Shown: one piece after another, positions 8,271 to 19,500 of the stretch | Layout: each line of letters opens with the position of its first letter | How positions within the stretch are numbered: the first letter of the stretch is position 1 | Source of the DNA: CAWABB01 sp963701735 | Lineage (GTDB): Bacteria; Bacteroidota; Ignavibacteria; UBA10030; UBA6906 | NCBI GenBank assembly: GCA_963701735.1 | Contig: CAVPBI010000001.1 | Coordinates: forward strand, 15,321-79,320 | Direction of reading: 5' to 3' | Length of the DNA: 64,000 nucleotides | Notes under the pieces: generated by a model | The model's database searches: none | What the model was told of the DNA's origin: nothing | What the model saw: the letters and a program-made list of their open reading frames with translations, nothing else | Position numbers and translations under genes: made by a program

Positions 8271-10805
8271 CTAGCGCCTGGCCTTCACCCTGACAATAGA
8301 GAGGGAATTCGGGGGGCAGCGATAGGTGAACGATCCGCCGAGGTCGCGGAGAGCGACCGACCTTGGGGCCACCCGTTCCGGCTGGTCCAGCGAATTCTCG
8401 TCGGTCGGGCTCCCGGAAGTCAGCACGATCGCTTCGCCGGCCGGTTCGATCGCGCCGGCGCCGTTGATCGACACCTGGCAGGTCTTCTCCTCCCCGAAGG
8501 GATTCACCACTTTCAGGATCAGCGTGCCATCGCTCTCCCGGATTCCGGAGGTCGCGAATATTGTCGGGATGTATTTCTCGCGCAGCTGAGCGTCATGCCT
8601 GAGTTCCCCGTCGAGGAAGCAGCGGACGCGGCGGCCGCTGACTTCGATCCTGACCTCGTACCATTTCCCCGCCTCGATGCGGATCTCCCGGCGTTTACCG
8701 AGATCGACCCTGTCCTGCATGAGAACATCGGTGGAGTTCCCCCACCCGCCGATATTCCACATACACTGACTTTCCGCGTTCTTCAGCACATAGACGATGA
8801 ACCCTTCCTCGCCGCTGAGCTTTCGCGCCTTCAGCGTGAGGGTGTAGTCTGACCATCCCTGCTCGCCCGCATCGGCCATCGCTTCGACGACCGTGTTCTT
8901 GTTCCTGAGCGCCCCGTTGTTGACCTCCCAGAGGTCCTGCTGTTGCCTCCAATGGCCGGCACCCGAGGAGAAGTCGTCGAAAAAGAGCGTCTGGCCGTTC
9001 TTCTCGACCCTCACGTCCCTGTATTCGGCGACGGTATTCCAGGCACTGAGGGCAATGCCGCCGCGGAGGTGCTCCCATCGGCGACCTGTGGTGTCCACGA
9101 CGTAGTCGACCGAGGTCGGCAGCACGCGATCGGGACGGTGCAGCGAGAACATCTTGATGGCGTGGTATGACGGGGTGCCATACGAGCGGGATCCGTCGTA
9201 GACGATCATGTCGGGGTTCCACGCCCGGTCGTTCACGTTGACGAATGTCGGTGCATACGAGGCCATGCGGACTTTGTCGGCATTCCGTTCCATGCCGATC
9301 ATGAAGGCGGACTCGCCGAGCGCGGCCAGGAGGTTGCCCTTTCCCGGACCGCCGGCCGTCACGGCGAACTCCCCGATGTAGATGCCCACCGAATCGGAGC
9401 GGTCGTAGGTGTCGTATTTCGTCGATTGCTCATAGAAGAACGCCGGCGACTGGTAGTAGTGTTCGTCGATCATTTCGAGGCTGACCCCGGGGTACGATGC
9501 TCTGTCCTGATCGGTCAGCATCACAAGTTCATTGGCGATCGTGATGATCCCGGGGTATGCCCTCTTGATGCCCGACTGGATGAACCGGTACGCCCGCTGG
9601 TAGTCGGGGCCGCCGTTCTCGTTGCCGATCTCGACATATCTGACGACAAACGGCGCTGGATGGCCGTTGGCCGCCCTCAGCGTCCCCCAGTGGCTGGTCG
9701 CGGGTCCCATTGCATACTCCAGCGCGTCGAGCGCCTCCTGCAGGTAGTCCTTGAGCTGTTCCCGGTCGGCCACCATTCCCGCACGCCCCTGACACGACAT
9801 GCCGACGTTGATCACGTACAGCGGCTCCGCGCCCAGGTCCTCGCAGAGCTGGAGGAACTCGTGAAAGCCGAGCCCGTCGGTCGCGCGATATCCCCAGAGG
9901 TTCCAGTGCCCCGGGCGGGCCGCAATATCGCCGATGGTGCGTTTCCACTGGACGCGGTTTTCGAGCGTCGCGCCTTCGACCACGCAGCCGCCGGGGAAGC
10001 GGACGAACGAGGGATTCATGTCGGCGAGCAGGTTCGCAAGATCTTTGCGCAAGCCATTCGGACGGTTCTTCCAGGTCTCCGCGGGAAAGAGCGAGACGAC
10101 ATCGAACCAGATGGTCCCGGCGCTTCCGGCAGAGAGAACAAGGCGCGCACGCGGGTCGTCGCCGCTCGAGGTGAAGGTCGCGCGAAACTGCTTCCAGGTC
10201 CCGGTGATGCCGGTGATCTGCTGTGATGCGAATGGCTGGCCCGAGGCGCTCTCCAGGGTAGCCGTGATCTTCCCCGGTGACCGTGAGTCCTTCCGTGCGT
10301 AGAACGAGAGCTCATAGGACTCTCCCCTCCTGAGCGGTATTCCCCAGTAGCCTCCGTTGGCCACGCCAGCCCGCCCCGGACCGGTCGTGAGAACCTCGAA
10401 CTTCATCGACTGGGAGTTCGAGGGGTTGATCGGATTGATCGTATCCAGCTGCATCCTGGCAGACGCACCGTCCTCCTGAATCAACGACCAGAACTGCAGG
10501 TCGGCGGGACGGCGATACGCCCCCTTCCACCCCTTCGGGTTGATGATCGTGGAATCGTCGATCCAGTGCATATCCTCGGGGGCGCGGTTGTATTCGAAAT
10601 CCCTGTTCCGGATCAGCTCCGCATACAGGCCACCATCGGCCGCATGGTTGATATCTTCGAAGAAGATGCCGTACATCGAAGGGCTCAACGCGGGACCGGG
10701 ACGGGCAGCGTCGATGCTGATGCGCGCCGGGCGGGATTCCTGGGCGGACACGACCGTTGCAAACAGGAGCGGAATCAGGACAGCAACCAGAATTCGGTTC
10801 TTCAT
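8271..10805 (-). CDS. Alpha-L-arabinofuranosidase, GH51, secreted
   Basis: An 844-aa exported enzyme (signal peptide MKNRILVAVLIPLLFATVVSAQ). The N-terminus has the GH51 signature SMYGIFFEDINHAADGGLYAELI. A carbohydrate-binding insert of CBM4/9 type follows (~residues 110-225), then the TIM barrel with acid/base E396 in EIGNENGG and nucleophile E479 in YIGEFAVT. A C-terminal insert (~residues 610-760) resembles a concanavalin-like or 3-keto-glycoside hydrolase-type beta-sandwich (FFDDFSSGAGHW...). It should release terminal arabinofuranose from arabinan, arabinoxylan or rhamnogalacturonan side chains. It is the first gene of a two-gene unit with GH2 and is divergent from the sugar porter across a 274-bp gap, suggesting shared control. 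Confidence 0.93.
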   Translation of the reverse strand: MKNRILVAVLIPLLFATVVSAQESRPARISIDAARPGPALSPSMYGIFFEDINHAADGGLYAELIRNRDFEYNRAPEDMHWIDDSTIINPKGWKGAYRRPADLQFWSLIQEDGASARMQLDTINPINPSNSQSMKFEVLTTGPGRAGVANGGYWGIPLRRGESYELSFYARKDSRSPGKITATLESASGQPFASQQITGITGTWKQFRATFTSSGDDPRARLVLSAGSAGTIWFDVVSLFPAETWKNRPNGLRKDLANLLADMNPSFVRFPGGCVVEGATLENRVQWKRTIGDIAARPGHWNLWGYRATDGLGFHEFLQLCEDLGAEPLYVINVGMSCQGRAGMVADREQLKDYLQEALDALEYAMGPATSHWGTLRAANGHPAPFVVRYVEIGNENGGPDYQRAYRFIQSGIKRAYPGIITIANELVMLTDQDRASYPGVSLEMIDEHYYQSPAFFYEQSTKYDTYDRSDSVGIYIGEFAVTAGGPGKGNLLAALGESAFMIGMERNADKVRMASYAPTFVNVNDRAWNPDMIVYDGSRSYGTPSYHAIKMFSLHRPDRVLPTSVDYVVDTTGRRWEHLRGGIALSAWNTVAEYRDVRVEKNGQTLFFDDFSSGAGHWRQQQDLWEVNNGALRNKNTVVEAMADAGEQGWSDYTLTLKARKLSGEEGFIVYVLKNAESQCMWNIGGWGNSTDVLMQDRVDLGKRREIRIEAGKWYEVRIEVSGRRVRCFLDGELRHDAQLREKYIPTIFATSGIRESDGTLILKVVNPFGEEKTCQVSINGAGAIEPAGEAIVLTSGSPTDENSLDQPERVAPRSVALRDLGGSFTYRCPPNSLSIVRVKARR

Positions 10806-10899
10806 GGGGGGTGACCGGGATTGTGAATGGGTTCGCTCGCGGGGCGAACGCGGTGACCGCGGCCGTGCTGCCGTCGAGGCTCACGGGACAGGTTTCTGA

Positions 10900-10928
10900 A
10901 AACTACTGACCGCCGACTGCATTGTCAA
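10900..10928 (-). promoter_or_regulatory. Possible promoter for the GH51-GH2 unit
   Basis: On the minus strand a perfect TTGACA (10928-10923) is followed after 17 bases by TAGTTT (10905-10900). The -35 box lies inside a direct repeat of ATTGAC spaced by ten bases (10945-10940 and 10929-10924), which could be an operator half-site pair. The -10 match is poor and Bacteroidota promoters often differ from this consensus, so this is tentative. Confidence 0.3.
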
Positions 10929-11079
10929 TCGACACGAGCGTCAATGGGGACGAGGTTCCTGCGGTTGCTTTTGGAGATGGCGAGTGCTACGTTACATTCA
11001 CGTCCACCTGACGCCCGCCGGCTTGCAGGCTCACGAGAAGCCGCGCCTGGCGGTGCTCACCCGCTCTGTCTCTTCCTTC

Positions 11080-12463
11080 ATGAACAGACTCTTCATCGCC
11101 TTCGTCTGCACGGTGGCGGCCCTTGGAGGGCTGCTGTTCGGCTACGACACGGCGGTCATCTCCGGCGCCATCGGGTATATGAGCAGGCACTTCGGGATGA
11201 CTCCCGCGCTGGAAGGGTGGACCTCCTCGTCCGTTTTGCTGGGATGTGCCGTGGGGGCCGGGAGTGCGGGTTTTGTGAGCGACAGGATCGGCCGGAAAAG
11301 AGCTCTTCTGGTCTCGGCTCTCTGCTTTTTCGCCAGCTCGCTGGGGACCGCGCTCGCGCCGACGCTCGGCACGTTTGTGGCCTTCAGGATTCTGGGCGGA
11401 CTCGGAATCGGCTCCGCGTCGATCATTTCTCCGATGTATATTGCCGAAATCACCCCGGCGCCCATCCGGGGCAAAATGGTGACCCTCAACCAGTTCGCCA
11501 TCGTGACCGGGATGCTGCTGGTCTACTTTGTGAACTACTTCATCGCCGGGCAGGGGACGGAGGCGTGGAACCGGACAGACGGCTGGCGATGGATGTTCGG
11601 ATCCGGGGCGATCCCTTCGTTCTTCCTCCTTGTTTCGCTCCTGTTCATCCCCGAAACCCCGCGATGGACTCGCACTCCATGCCCGCGATGGGGTCGAACG
11701 GGCCCGCAGGATCATGGTCCGGATCGGCGGGGAAGAGTATGCCCGCGAAGAACTGCGGGGCATCGAAATGAGCGCTGACCACTCCTCCTCTCCGCTTGCC
11801 GAACTCCTTGGCAAGCCGTTCCGTGCGGTTTTCATCCTGGGGATTGCGCTTGCCATTCTCCAGCAGGTCACGGGGATCAATGTTTTCCTCTATTATGGTC
11901 CGGAGATCTTCAAATCGATCGTGCAGGGGACGCACACTGATGCCGCCCTCCTGCAGACCATCGTTATCGGCGCCTGCAACATGATATTCACAGTCGTGGC
12001 CTTCGCGACCGTGGACAGAGTCGGACGACGCCCGCTGATGCTCATCGGGGCGGCGGGCATGTGCCTTGCCCTCGTCTCCATGGGCGTGGCGGCGTACATG
12101 GGGCGGACCGAGGGGTGGCTGCTGGCATTCATCCTTGTCTACATCGCCTCGTTCGCCCTGGCCGTGGGTCCGGTGACCTGGGTGATTCTCTCCGAAATCT
12201 TTCCGACCCGCATGCGCGGTACGGCCATGGCGATTGCGACCGTCTGCCTCTGGATCGCCAACTACGGAGTCTCGCAGACGTTTCCAATGCTGGACAAATC
12301 AACCCTCCTTGTCGATCTCTTCCATCACGCCTTCCCGTTCTGGGTCTATGCAGCCTTCTGTGTCGTGCTCTTCCTCCTGGTGCTGACCAGGATTCCGGAG
12401 ACCCGCGGGAAGTCGCTGGAGGAGATAGAACGTATCTGGCACCATCGCGGAACACCGTCATGA
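11080..12463 (+). CDS. MFS sugar porter (XylE/GLUT-like), interrupted by one frameshift
   Basis: A 12-helix sugar:proton symporter of the sugar porter family. Seen in order: LFGYDTAVISGAIG, DRIGRKR after helix 2, PMYIAEITPAPIRGK, FIPETPRW, QQVTGINVFLYYGPEIF, LSEIFPTRMRG and the terminal PETRGKSLEEIERIW. Start ATG 11080 gives the usual N-terminus; no clear ribosome binding site precedes it. The frame breaks once: after PETPRW (codon ending 11667) the reading continues only if base 11668 is skipped, giving PRWLALHARDGVERARRIM. One extra base around 11665-11668 therefore splits the gene into ~195 and ~265 residues. Everything else is intact, so this is either a sequencing error or a very recent mutation. 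Its stop overlaps the next start (ATGA), so the two are translationally coupled. Confidence 0.85.
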
Positions 12464-13725
12464 CCTCTCGAGAACGCGTCATCGCCTCGTTGAATCACAG
12501 AGAGCCCGACAGAGTCCCCTTCGATCTCGGCGGAAGTGCGGTGACCGGGATGCAGGTGAGCACGGTTTACAGGCTGAGGCAGGCCCTCGGGCTCGATCCC
12601 CCGGGCACCCCGGTGAAGGTCGTGGAGCCCTATCAGATGCTCGGAGAGATCGCCCCGGATCTGATGGATGCGATCAGCATCGATGTGGTGTGCCTCTGGG
12701 GAAGAAAGACGATGTTCGGATTCGAAAACAGGGAATGGAAGGAGTGGCGGTTGTTCGACGGGACTCCCGTGCTGGTGCCGGGTGCCTTCAATACCGAGCC
12801 GGAACCGAACGGAGACATCCTGATGTATCCGGAAGGGGACAGGTCGATTGCGCCCAGCGGGAGAATGCCGAAGGACGGCTACTACTTCGATGCGATCGTC
12901 CGGCAGGGGCCGATCGACGATGAGCGCCTCCGTGTTGAGGACAACACCGAGGAATTCGCTCCCGTGTCCGAAGCCGATCTGCTCCACTTCAAGTACCACG
13001 CCGAGCGCCTCTACGCCCAGACGGACAGAGCGATACTGGCGACGTTTGGAGGCACGGCGTTTGGTGATATCGCGCTGGTCCCGGCGATGTGGCTGAGGCA
13101 TCCGCGGGGCATCCGGGATATCGAGGAGTGGTATGTCAGCACCATGACCCGCAAAGAGTACGTCCGGTCGATTTTCGAGAAGCAGTGCGAGATTGCGCTG
13201 CAGAATCTGGCCAAGATCCACGAGGTCGTGGGCGAGCGTGTGGCGGCTGTCTTCACGACCGGGACGGATTTCGGGACGCAATGCGGTCCGTTCATCTCCG
13301 TTGCGGCGTACCGGGATCTCTATCAACCGTTCCACAAGGAAGTGAACGGCTGGATCCACAAGAACACGACCTGGAAATCCTTCATCCATTCATGCGGGTC
13401 CGTGTACCAGCTCATTCCCCATTTCGTCGAGAGCGGATTCGATATTCTTAATCCGGTCCAGTGCTCGGCCACCGATATGGATCCCGCCCGGCTGAAGTCG
13501 CGGTTCGGCGATGCGCTCACGTTCTGGGGGGGAAGCATCGATACGCAGATGACCCTTCCTTTCGGGACGCCGGAGCAGGTCGCGGAGGAGGTGCGTGCGC
13601 GCGTCGGGAAATTCCGCGCCGGTGGCGGCTACATCTTTAACACCATCCACAACGTCCAGGCGGGTGTCCCTATCAAGAACCTCATGGCGATGATCGAAAC
13701 CTTCCACGACTGCCGGGAATACTAA
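12460..13725 (+). CDS. URO-D superfamily protein (not heme HemE)
   Basis: A 421-aa protein that opens MTSRERVIASLNHREPDRVPFDLGG, the hallmark of the uroporphyrinogen decarboxylase-like superfamily that includes corrinoid methyltransferases. Other family blocks are FIHSCGSVYQLIPHFVESGFDILNPVQ (metal-ligand HxC) and GGGYIFNTIHNVQAGVP near the C-terminus. HemE is ~350 aa and begins differently, so a heme role is unlikely. Members of this branch are common in saccharide loci of environmental Bacteroidota, planctomycetes and verrucomicrobia, with unknown substrate. Start ATG 12460 overlaps the stop of the sugar porter, so the two probably act together. Demethylation of a methylated sugar is possible but speculative. 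Confidence 0.8.
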   Translation: MTSRERVIASLNHREPDRVPFDLGGSAVTGMQVSTVYRLRQALGLDPPGTPVKVVEPYQMLGEIAPDLMDAISIDVVCLWGRKTMFGFENREWKEWRLFDGTPVLVPGAFNTEPEPNGDILMYPEGDRSIAPSGRMPKDGYYFDAIVRQGPIDDERLRVEDNTEEFAPVSEADLLHFKYHAERLYAQTDRAILATFGGTAFGDIALVPAMWLRHPRGIRDIEEWYVSTMTRKEYVRSIFEKQCEIALQNLAKIHEVVGERVAAVFTTGTDFGTQCGPFISVAAYRDLYQPFHKEVNGWIHKNTTWKSFIHSCGSVYQLIPHFVESGFDILNPVQCSATDMDPARLKSRFGDALTFWGGSIDTQMTLPFGTPEQVAEEVRARVGKFRAGGGYIFNTIHNVQAGVPIKNLMAMIETFHDCREY

Positions 13726-14058
13726 AGGGGTGCTGCGGGGGCGGATGGGGGTCTCACAGAACCCTGATGGGCATCGCATTTGCCGTTCTGGAGCCAGAGC
13801 CGAAGATTCGTCGGCGATCAGAGTAGCCGAAATATATCCCTTGACAGACCCCGTGGGCATACGGACCGATCACATGGAAGTGGATGACGCCGGGCGCTCG
13901 GGACCGGAGCGGGGCCACGCGACAGGGATACTCTGACCGATGCACAAGGCTCGGCACCCCGCGAGCCTTGCAGAGAGTACAGCAATAGAAGGGCTACTGA
14001 GAACCACAAAGGCAACAGCCGATGTTTGAGGTGTTGCCCTCACACTCCGGAGGAACAC
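13726..14058 (+). other. Intergenic region, no gene seen
   Basis: 333 bp between the URO-D gene and the beta-helix lipoprotein gene. No reading frame here has protein-like composition. The only recognisable signal is the ribosome binding site CCGGAGGAAC at 14047-14056 for the next gene. Confidence 0.5.
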
Positions 14059-16308
14059 ATGTTGAAGACTGTGATGATAGGAACCATGATCATCATATCC
14101 CTGACTGGCTGCTCAGATGACATTCACGTTGCGGTGACGGGTGATGATTCAAACGATGGTTCGGTGTCCAGTCCCTTGAAGACAATATCCATGGCTGCCG
14201 GGAGAGCACAACCCGGCGATGTGATCACCGTTCACCAAGGTGTGTATCGCGAACGGATCGATCCGCCACGAGGGGGAACCTCGGATATGGACCGGATCGT
14301 GTTTCGTGCCGCTCCGGGAGAGGAAGTCATTATTAAGGGGTCAGAGGTCATCACGGGCTGGGAAAGAGTGCAGAATGACACCTGGAAAGCGACAATTCCC
14401 AATCGCTTCTTCGGGGATTTCAATCCGTATGCGGATGTGATCAAAGGAGATTGGTTCGATCCTCTGGGACGCGAACACCACACGGGCGCTGTCTACCTGA
14501 ACGGTCACTGGCTGACCGAGGCCGCGACACTGGATCACGTGTTGCAGCCTGTCGGGAACGCGGCCAGGGCCTATGATCCACGATTCACCGATCATTTGCT
14601 GGACATAACCTGGTTTCGTCCGGTGCACGATCATGCCCAGCGGATTCCGGCTGCGAGTTTCAGCGATCAACATGGAATCGGAACGGGGCCATGCGTGGAG
14701 GGAGGAGAGTGCATTGGAAGGATCAATCAGGATGACTGGGTTAAATATGCGAAGGTGGATTTTGGTGAAGGTACCAGCACGGTCGAGTTTCGGGCAAGCT
14801 CTGGAAACCGCCACGGGGGTACCATTCAGATTCGATTGCATGATCCGGATGGAGAGCTTCTTGGCACATGCTCAATACCCACGACGAATGGCTGGCAATT
14901 CTGGAGATCGTTCATCGCAGAGATCAAGAACGTGAGGGGCATTCAGCCTGTCTGCCTGGTGTTCGAAGCGAACGGGAAGGTCAACGATCCCGATCTCCGT
15001 TTATGGTTCGCCACGGTTGATGACAGCGTGACGAGCATTTGGGCGCAGTTCAAGGACAGTGACCCCAATGACGATCTTGTCGAGATCAATGTCCGCCAGA
15101 GTGTCTTCTACCCGGAAAGAACCGGGATCAACTACATCACTGTTCGCGGTTTCACAATGATGCATGCCGCAACAAATTGGGCGCCGCCCACGGCTGAACA
15201 GGTCGGTTTGATCGGTACACACTGGAGCAAGGGCTGGATCATCGAGAATAATGAGATCAGCTATTCGGTGTGCACCGGTCTCACGCTTGGCAAACACGGT
15301 GATGCGTATGACAATACGTCGCCGACCTTGGAAGGGTATGTCAAGGCGATCGAGCGTTCACTGGCACGGGGCTGGTCCAAAGCGAATATCGGTCATCATA
15401 TCGTCCGCAATAACCATATATCCCATTGCGAACAAGCCGGCATCGTCGGCAGCCTGGGAGCGGTGTTTTCACAGGTTAAAGACAATACGATCCATGACAT
15501 TCACGTGCGGAGGCTGTTCACCGGTGCGGAAATGGCCGGGATCAAATTTCATGGTGCGGTTGATACCGAGATCAGCGGCAACCACATTTATAACACAATT
15601 CTGGGCATCTGGCTTGACTGGATGGCGCAGGGCACCCGGGTCTCGCGCAATATCCTGCACGATAACGGTCCATCCCATGATCTATTCGTCGAAGTCAGTC
15701 ACGGGCCAGTTCTCATTGACAACAACATTCTCCTCTCGAATCCAAGCATGATGGTCAATTCGCAGGGTGGAGCGTATGTGCATAACCTGATCGCCGGTCA
15801 GGTCCATGTCCTGTACGGTGAGCAGCGTGAGACGCCCTATCTCAAAGCGCATTCAACAGAAGTGGCAGGAATGGCTCCCAATCCCAGTGGTGACGAGCGT
15901 TATTTCAATAACATCTTCGTTACATATGGCCTGGTCGAGTATGACCGGGCCACGCTGCCGGTGTTCATGCACGGCAATGTGTTCCTCAACGGCGCCAGGC
16001 CTTCGAAGCATGAGGCAAATGCGATCGTCAATGCGGGCGCCGATCCCGGGATCCAACTCATCGAGAAGGATGACGGCATGTATCTGCACATGGTCATCGA
16101 TGAATCCTGGATGAAAGGTGAACGGCAATTGGTGACGACTCAACTGCTGGGTAAAGCACACACGCCACAATTGCCCTACGAAATGCCGGATGGTTCTCCG
16201 TATATCATAGGCGAGGATTTCCTGGGTGAAGACAGAGACGCCGCTAAGCCGGGGCCCGGGCCATTTGAATTCACGAAGGATGGTGACCGGGTATTCAAAG
16301 TACGATGA
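14059..16308 (+). CDS. Right-handed beta-helix lipoprotein, possible polysaccharide lyase or hydrolase
   Basis: A 749-aa protein with a lipoprotein signal (MLKTVMIGTMIIISLTGC; lipobox LTGC, residues 15-18). ATG 14059 has GGAGGAA six bases upstream. After DDSNDGSVSSPLKTISMAA, a typical start of parallel beta-helix (DUF1565/pectate-lyase-like) proteins, an insert at ~residues 195-315 resembles a CBM6 module (VKYAKVDFGEGTSTVEFRASSG). The helix resumes with repeated NxI/GI rungs (IIENNEISYS, HIVRNNHIS, EISGNHIYN, VSRNILHDNG). A pectic or alginate-like substrate would fit the neighbouring rhamnosidase and arabinofuranosidase. The catalytic residues cannot be assigned by eye. Lipidation implies membrane anchoring. 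Confidence 0.8.
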   Translation: MLKTVMIGTMIIISLTGCSDDIHVAVTGDDSNDGSVSSPLKTISMAAGRAQPGDVITVHQGVYRERIDPPRGGTSDMDRIVFRAAPGEEVIIKGSEVITGWERVQNDTWKATIPNRFFGDFNPYADVIKGDWFDPLGREHHTGAVYLNGHWLTEAATLDHVLQPVGNAARAYDPRFTDHLLDITWFRPVHDHAQRIPAASFSDQHGIGTGPCVEGGECIGRINQDDWVKYAKVDFGEGTSTVEFRASSGNRHGGTIQIRLHDPDGELLGTCSIPTTNGWQFWRSFIAEIKNVRGIQPVCLVFEANGKVNDPDLRLWFATVDDSVTSIWAQFKDSDPNDDLVEINVRQSVFYPERTGINYITVRGFTMMHAATNWAPPTAEQVGLIGTHWSKGWIIENNEISYSVCTGLTLGKHGDAYDNTSPTLEGYVKAIERSLARGWSKANIGHHIVRNNHISHCEQAGIVGSLGAVFSQVKDNTIHDIHVRRLFTGAEMAGIKFHGAVDTEISGNHIYNTILGIWLDWMAQGTRVSRNILHDNGPSHDLFVEVSHGPVLIDNNILLSNPSMMVNSQGGAYVHNLIAGQVHVLYGEQRETPYLKAHSTEVAGMAPNPSGDERYFNNIFVTYGLVEYDRATLPVFMHGNVFLNGARPSKHEANAIVNAGADPGIQLIEKDDGMYLHMVIDESWMKGERQLVTTQLLGKAHTPQLPYEMPDGSPYIIGEDFLGEDRDAAKPGPGPFEFTKDGDRVFKVR

Positions 16309-16532
16309 AGAGTATTCTTCGGGGTGTTGCTGATGTGTTTGTGTCGCGCTTCAGAAGTCCAATGCACGCTGAACCACTACATGGATGCTTGAAGATGGAA
16401 TCCCGTGAAGCGGGATCGGGCGGGGGTGCTGCAGGCCAGGCAAGAGGGGTGTGGTGTGAGACCCGGGGGTTCAGGTATGACGTCTGTGCGCGAGGTTAGG
16501 TTGTTTCCGCTCGTGCGACCGGAGGGATGATC

Positions 16533-19500
16533 ATGCCGCTCCGCCCGTACCTCGCTTCTGTCCTCCTGTGTGCACTCTGCCTTCCCCAAGCGCGTGTGCT
16601 CTCTGCTGATCACCAGTTGAGAGTCCTGCTGCTGACCGGGAAGAACAACCACGATTGGCAGCAGACAACACCGGTGCTGACCAGGGTGCTCGAAGAGAGC
16701 GGCCGGTTCCAGGTGCGCGTGCTGAACGATCCCTCGCTTTGTGACGAGCGCCTGCTGGAGGAGTGCGATGTCGTTGTCAGCAACTGGACGAATTTTCCCT
16801 CCCGGGAGCGGGAATGGGGCCGGGCCGCAGAGAGCGCGATCATGGAATTCGTCAGATCCGGCAAGGGGTTTGTTGTGGTCCACGCCGCGAGCGCGACGTT
16901 CCCTGCATGGCCCGAGTACCAGCAGCTCGTCGGCGCGACCTGGGGAGACAGCACCGGCCACGGAGCGTATCACGCGTTCAATGTCTCGGTGGCGGACACC
17001 GGGCATCCGGTGACCCGGGTCGTCGGCGATTTCACGGCGGAGGATGAACTGTGGCACCGGATGACCAGGCAGCCGGAGGCACACATCCTGTGTGCGGCCT
17101 ATTCCGACACTGCCAAAGGCGGCAGCGGTCGCCGGGAGCCCGTCGCCTACGGCACGGCGTTCGGGAGCGGGCGTTCTTTCAATCTCGTGCTTGGCCACGA
17201 TGTCCTGGCGATGCTGAACCCAAACTGGAGGATGCTGCTCCTGCGGGGGACGGAGTGGGCCGCAACCGCTGAAGCCTCGATCGACCTCCCGTACGACATT
17301 GCGCAGGCGCTGCAGAGAGCCGTTTCCGCTGCTGCCCCGGGCCGGGAAGAACTGGGGGCAGTGGGACAGCTCGTGCAATCGTCATCCCGCAACCCGGTCC
17401 TTCGACGAGCACTGGCGCAAGCCATGGCCGGGATGCTCGGAAGCGACGCGTCGACAGCCTGGAAGAAGTATTTCTGTGAACAGCTCTCTCTGATCGGGAC
17501 CGCAGATGAGGTCCCTTCGCTGGCGCGACTTCTGAATGATCCAACGCTCGGCTTTCATGCCCGCTTTGCACTCGAGAGGATTCCCGGCGGCGAATCCGCT
17601 GGCGCGCTGAAAGGAGCGGCCGCGACCGCTGCAGGCCTGCCGCTCATCGGTGAGATCAATGCGCTGGGGGAGAGGAGGGACGCTCAGGCAGTCGAACTGC
17701 TGGGGCGGTATGCCGCTGGCACTCATGACGCAGCGGTGAAGGGGGCTGCCATCCATGCCCTCGGGAAGATCGGGGGCCCGGATGCCGTGCGCCTCCTGCG
17801 GGCTTTTCCCGCCGACAGTTCGCCGGGCCTGCTTGTGGGCGAGTCGCTGTTGCGGTGTGCCGGGTCGTACGAATCCGCCGGGGATCTCTCTGAGGCGGCG
17901 GAGATATACGAATCGCTCAACAACTCCGGGCAGCTCCCACAGATCCGTGCGGCCGCCTTTGTCGGGGTCATCCGCTGCCGGGAGGATCGTGGCCAGGCCA
18001 TGCTGACCGACGCCATGCAAAGCGGGGACGACGTCCTGTATGGAGCCGCTCTTCGGGTTCTGAGAGAGCCCGGCGGCAAGCACGATGGCGGCGGTCGTGG
18101 CCGCCCGCACGTCGAAGCTGCCCGATGCACGGCGTGCGCAGATGTTCTATGCGCTGGCTGATGCGGGAGAGCGCGGAGCCCTTCCGGACATGTATGCAGC
18201 CGTCGCCCATCGTAACCGGTCGCTCCGGACCGCCGCAGTCTTCGGGATCGGAAAGCTCGGCGACTCCTCGAGCGTCGGGCGGTTGTGCGCGGTGATCGAC
18301 AAAGCCGACGCGGAACAGCGCGCCGGGATCAGAAACAGCCTCGCCCGCCTTCACGGTCCGGGTATCGACGAACGCTTGCTTGCCATTCTCGCATCCAGAT
18401 CGACGCCCGCAGTGAAGGAGCAGGTCATGTTCGCCCTGGCAGCCCGCGACTGCCGGAACGCTGTGCCCGCGCTGCTGGAAGCTGTGAATGCCGGCGGTGC
18501 CGGAGTCAGAAAGGCCGGCATCGAAGCGCTGGGATCGCTGGCTGACGGCTCAATCAGCCCCGACCTGGTCCAGATGCTCAAGTCAGACCGGTTTGCAGCC
18601 GAGCGGTCGTCCCTCGTGAAAACACTGATAAGGATCGGTCTCCGTGATCAGGCGCCCGACCGCGTGTGCAACGCGGTCCTGGCGGGACTTCCCGGTCCAT
18701 CGCCCGATGCCAGAGCATCGATGTTCCAGGTCCTCGGCAAGTTCGGCGGCGAGAAATCCTATCTGGCCGTCCGGTCCGCTCTCTCGGATCCCGATCCCGA
18801 GGTCCGGGCGGCAGCGGTCCGCGTCCTGTCCGCCTGGCCTGACAGCGCACCTCTGGAGGATCTCCTGATGCTGTCCCATACGCCCGGCGATCCGGGTCCG
18901 CGGACTCTCGCGCTGCGCGGCGGCGTAAGCCTTCTGGAGAAGTCGCCCGATCTGAAGGATGAGGAGCGCGTCAGGATCATCGAACGGGAACTGCGAAGCG
19001 CCGACTCCGATGAGGCGAAGCTGTTGTTGCTCAGCGCACTGGGGAAACAATCGTCCCTGCAGGCCCTCCGCGTTGCCGTTTCGTGCCTCGATCAGCCCGA
19101 AATCGGCGATGAAGCTGCGCTGGCGGTTGTCGGGATAGTCCAGACGGCCGGGAGGCAATATCCGGCCGAGAGCCGCAAGGCGCTCGGGAGGGCTCTTGAA
19201 TCAGTCCAGTCGCCCCCCGTTGCGAAGCAGGTGAGCTCCGAGCTCGCCCGACTGGATTTTCAGACCGGGGAGGGGAACATGAAGGTAGCTGTCGTCACCG
19301 GTGGCCACGAATTCGACGAGCCGGCGTTTCTCCGGCTGTTCACATCTGACAAGGGGATCACATACACGCATCTGCCGCAGGCCGACGATAGCGAGGTCTT
19401 CGATGAGATTGGCGCATGGCCGTATGATGTGATCGTCCTCTACAATTTCACCCAGAAGATCTCTGAAAAGCGGCGTGACAATTTTCTGCGCCTGCTTGAT

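Noticed and set aside
12460..13725. Calling it HemE
   Set aside because: Length, N-terminal block and context differ from heme uroporphyrinogen decarboxylase.
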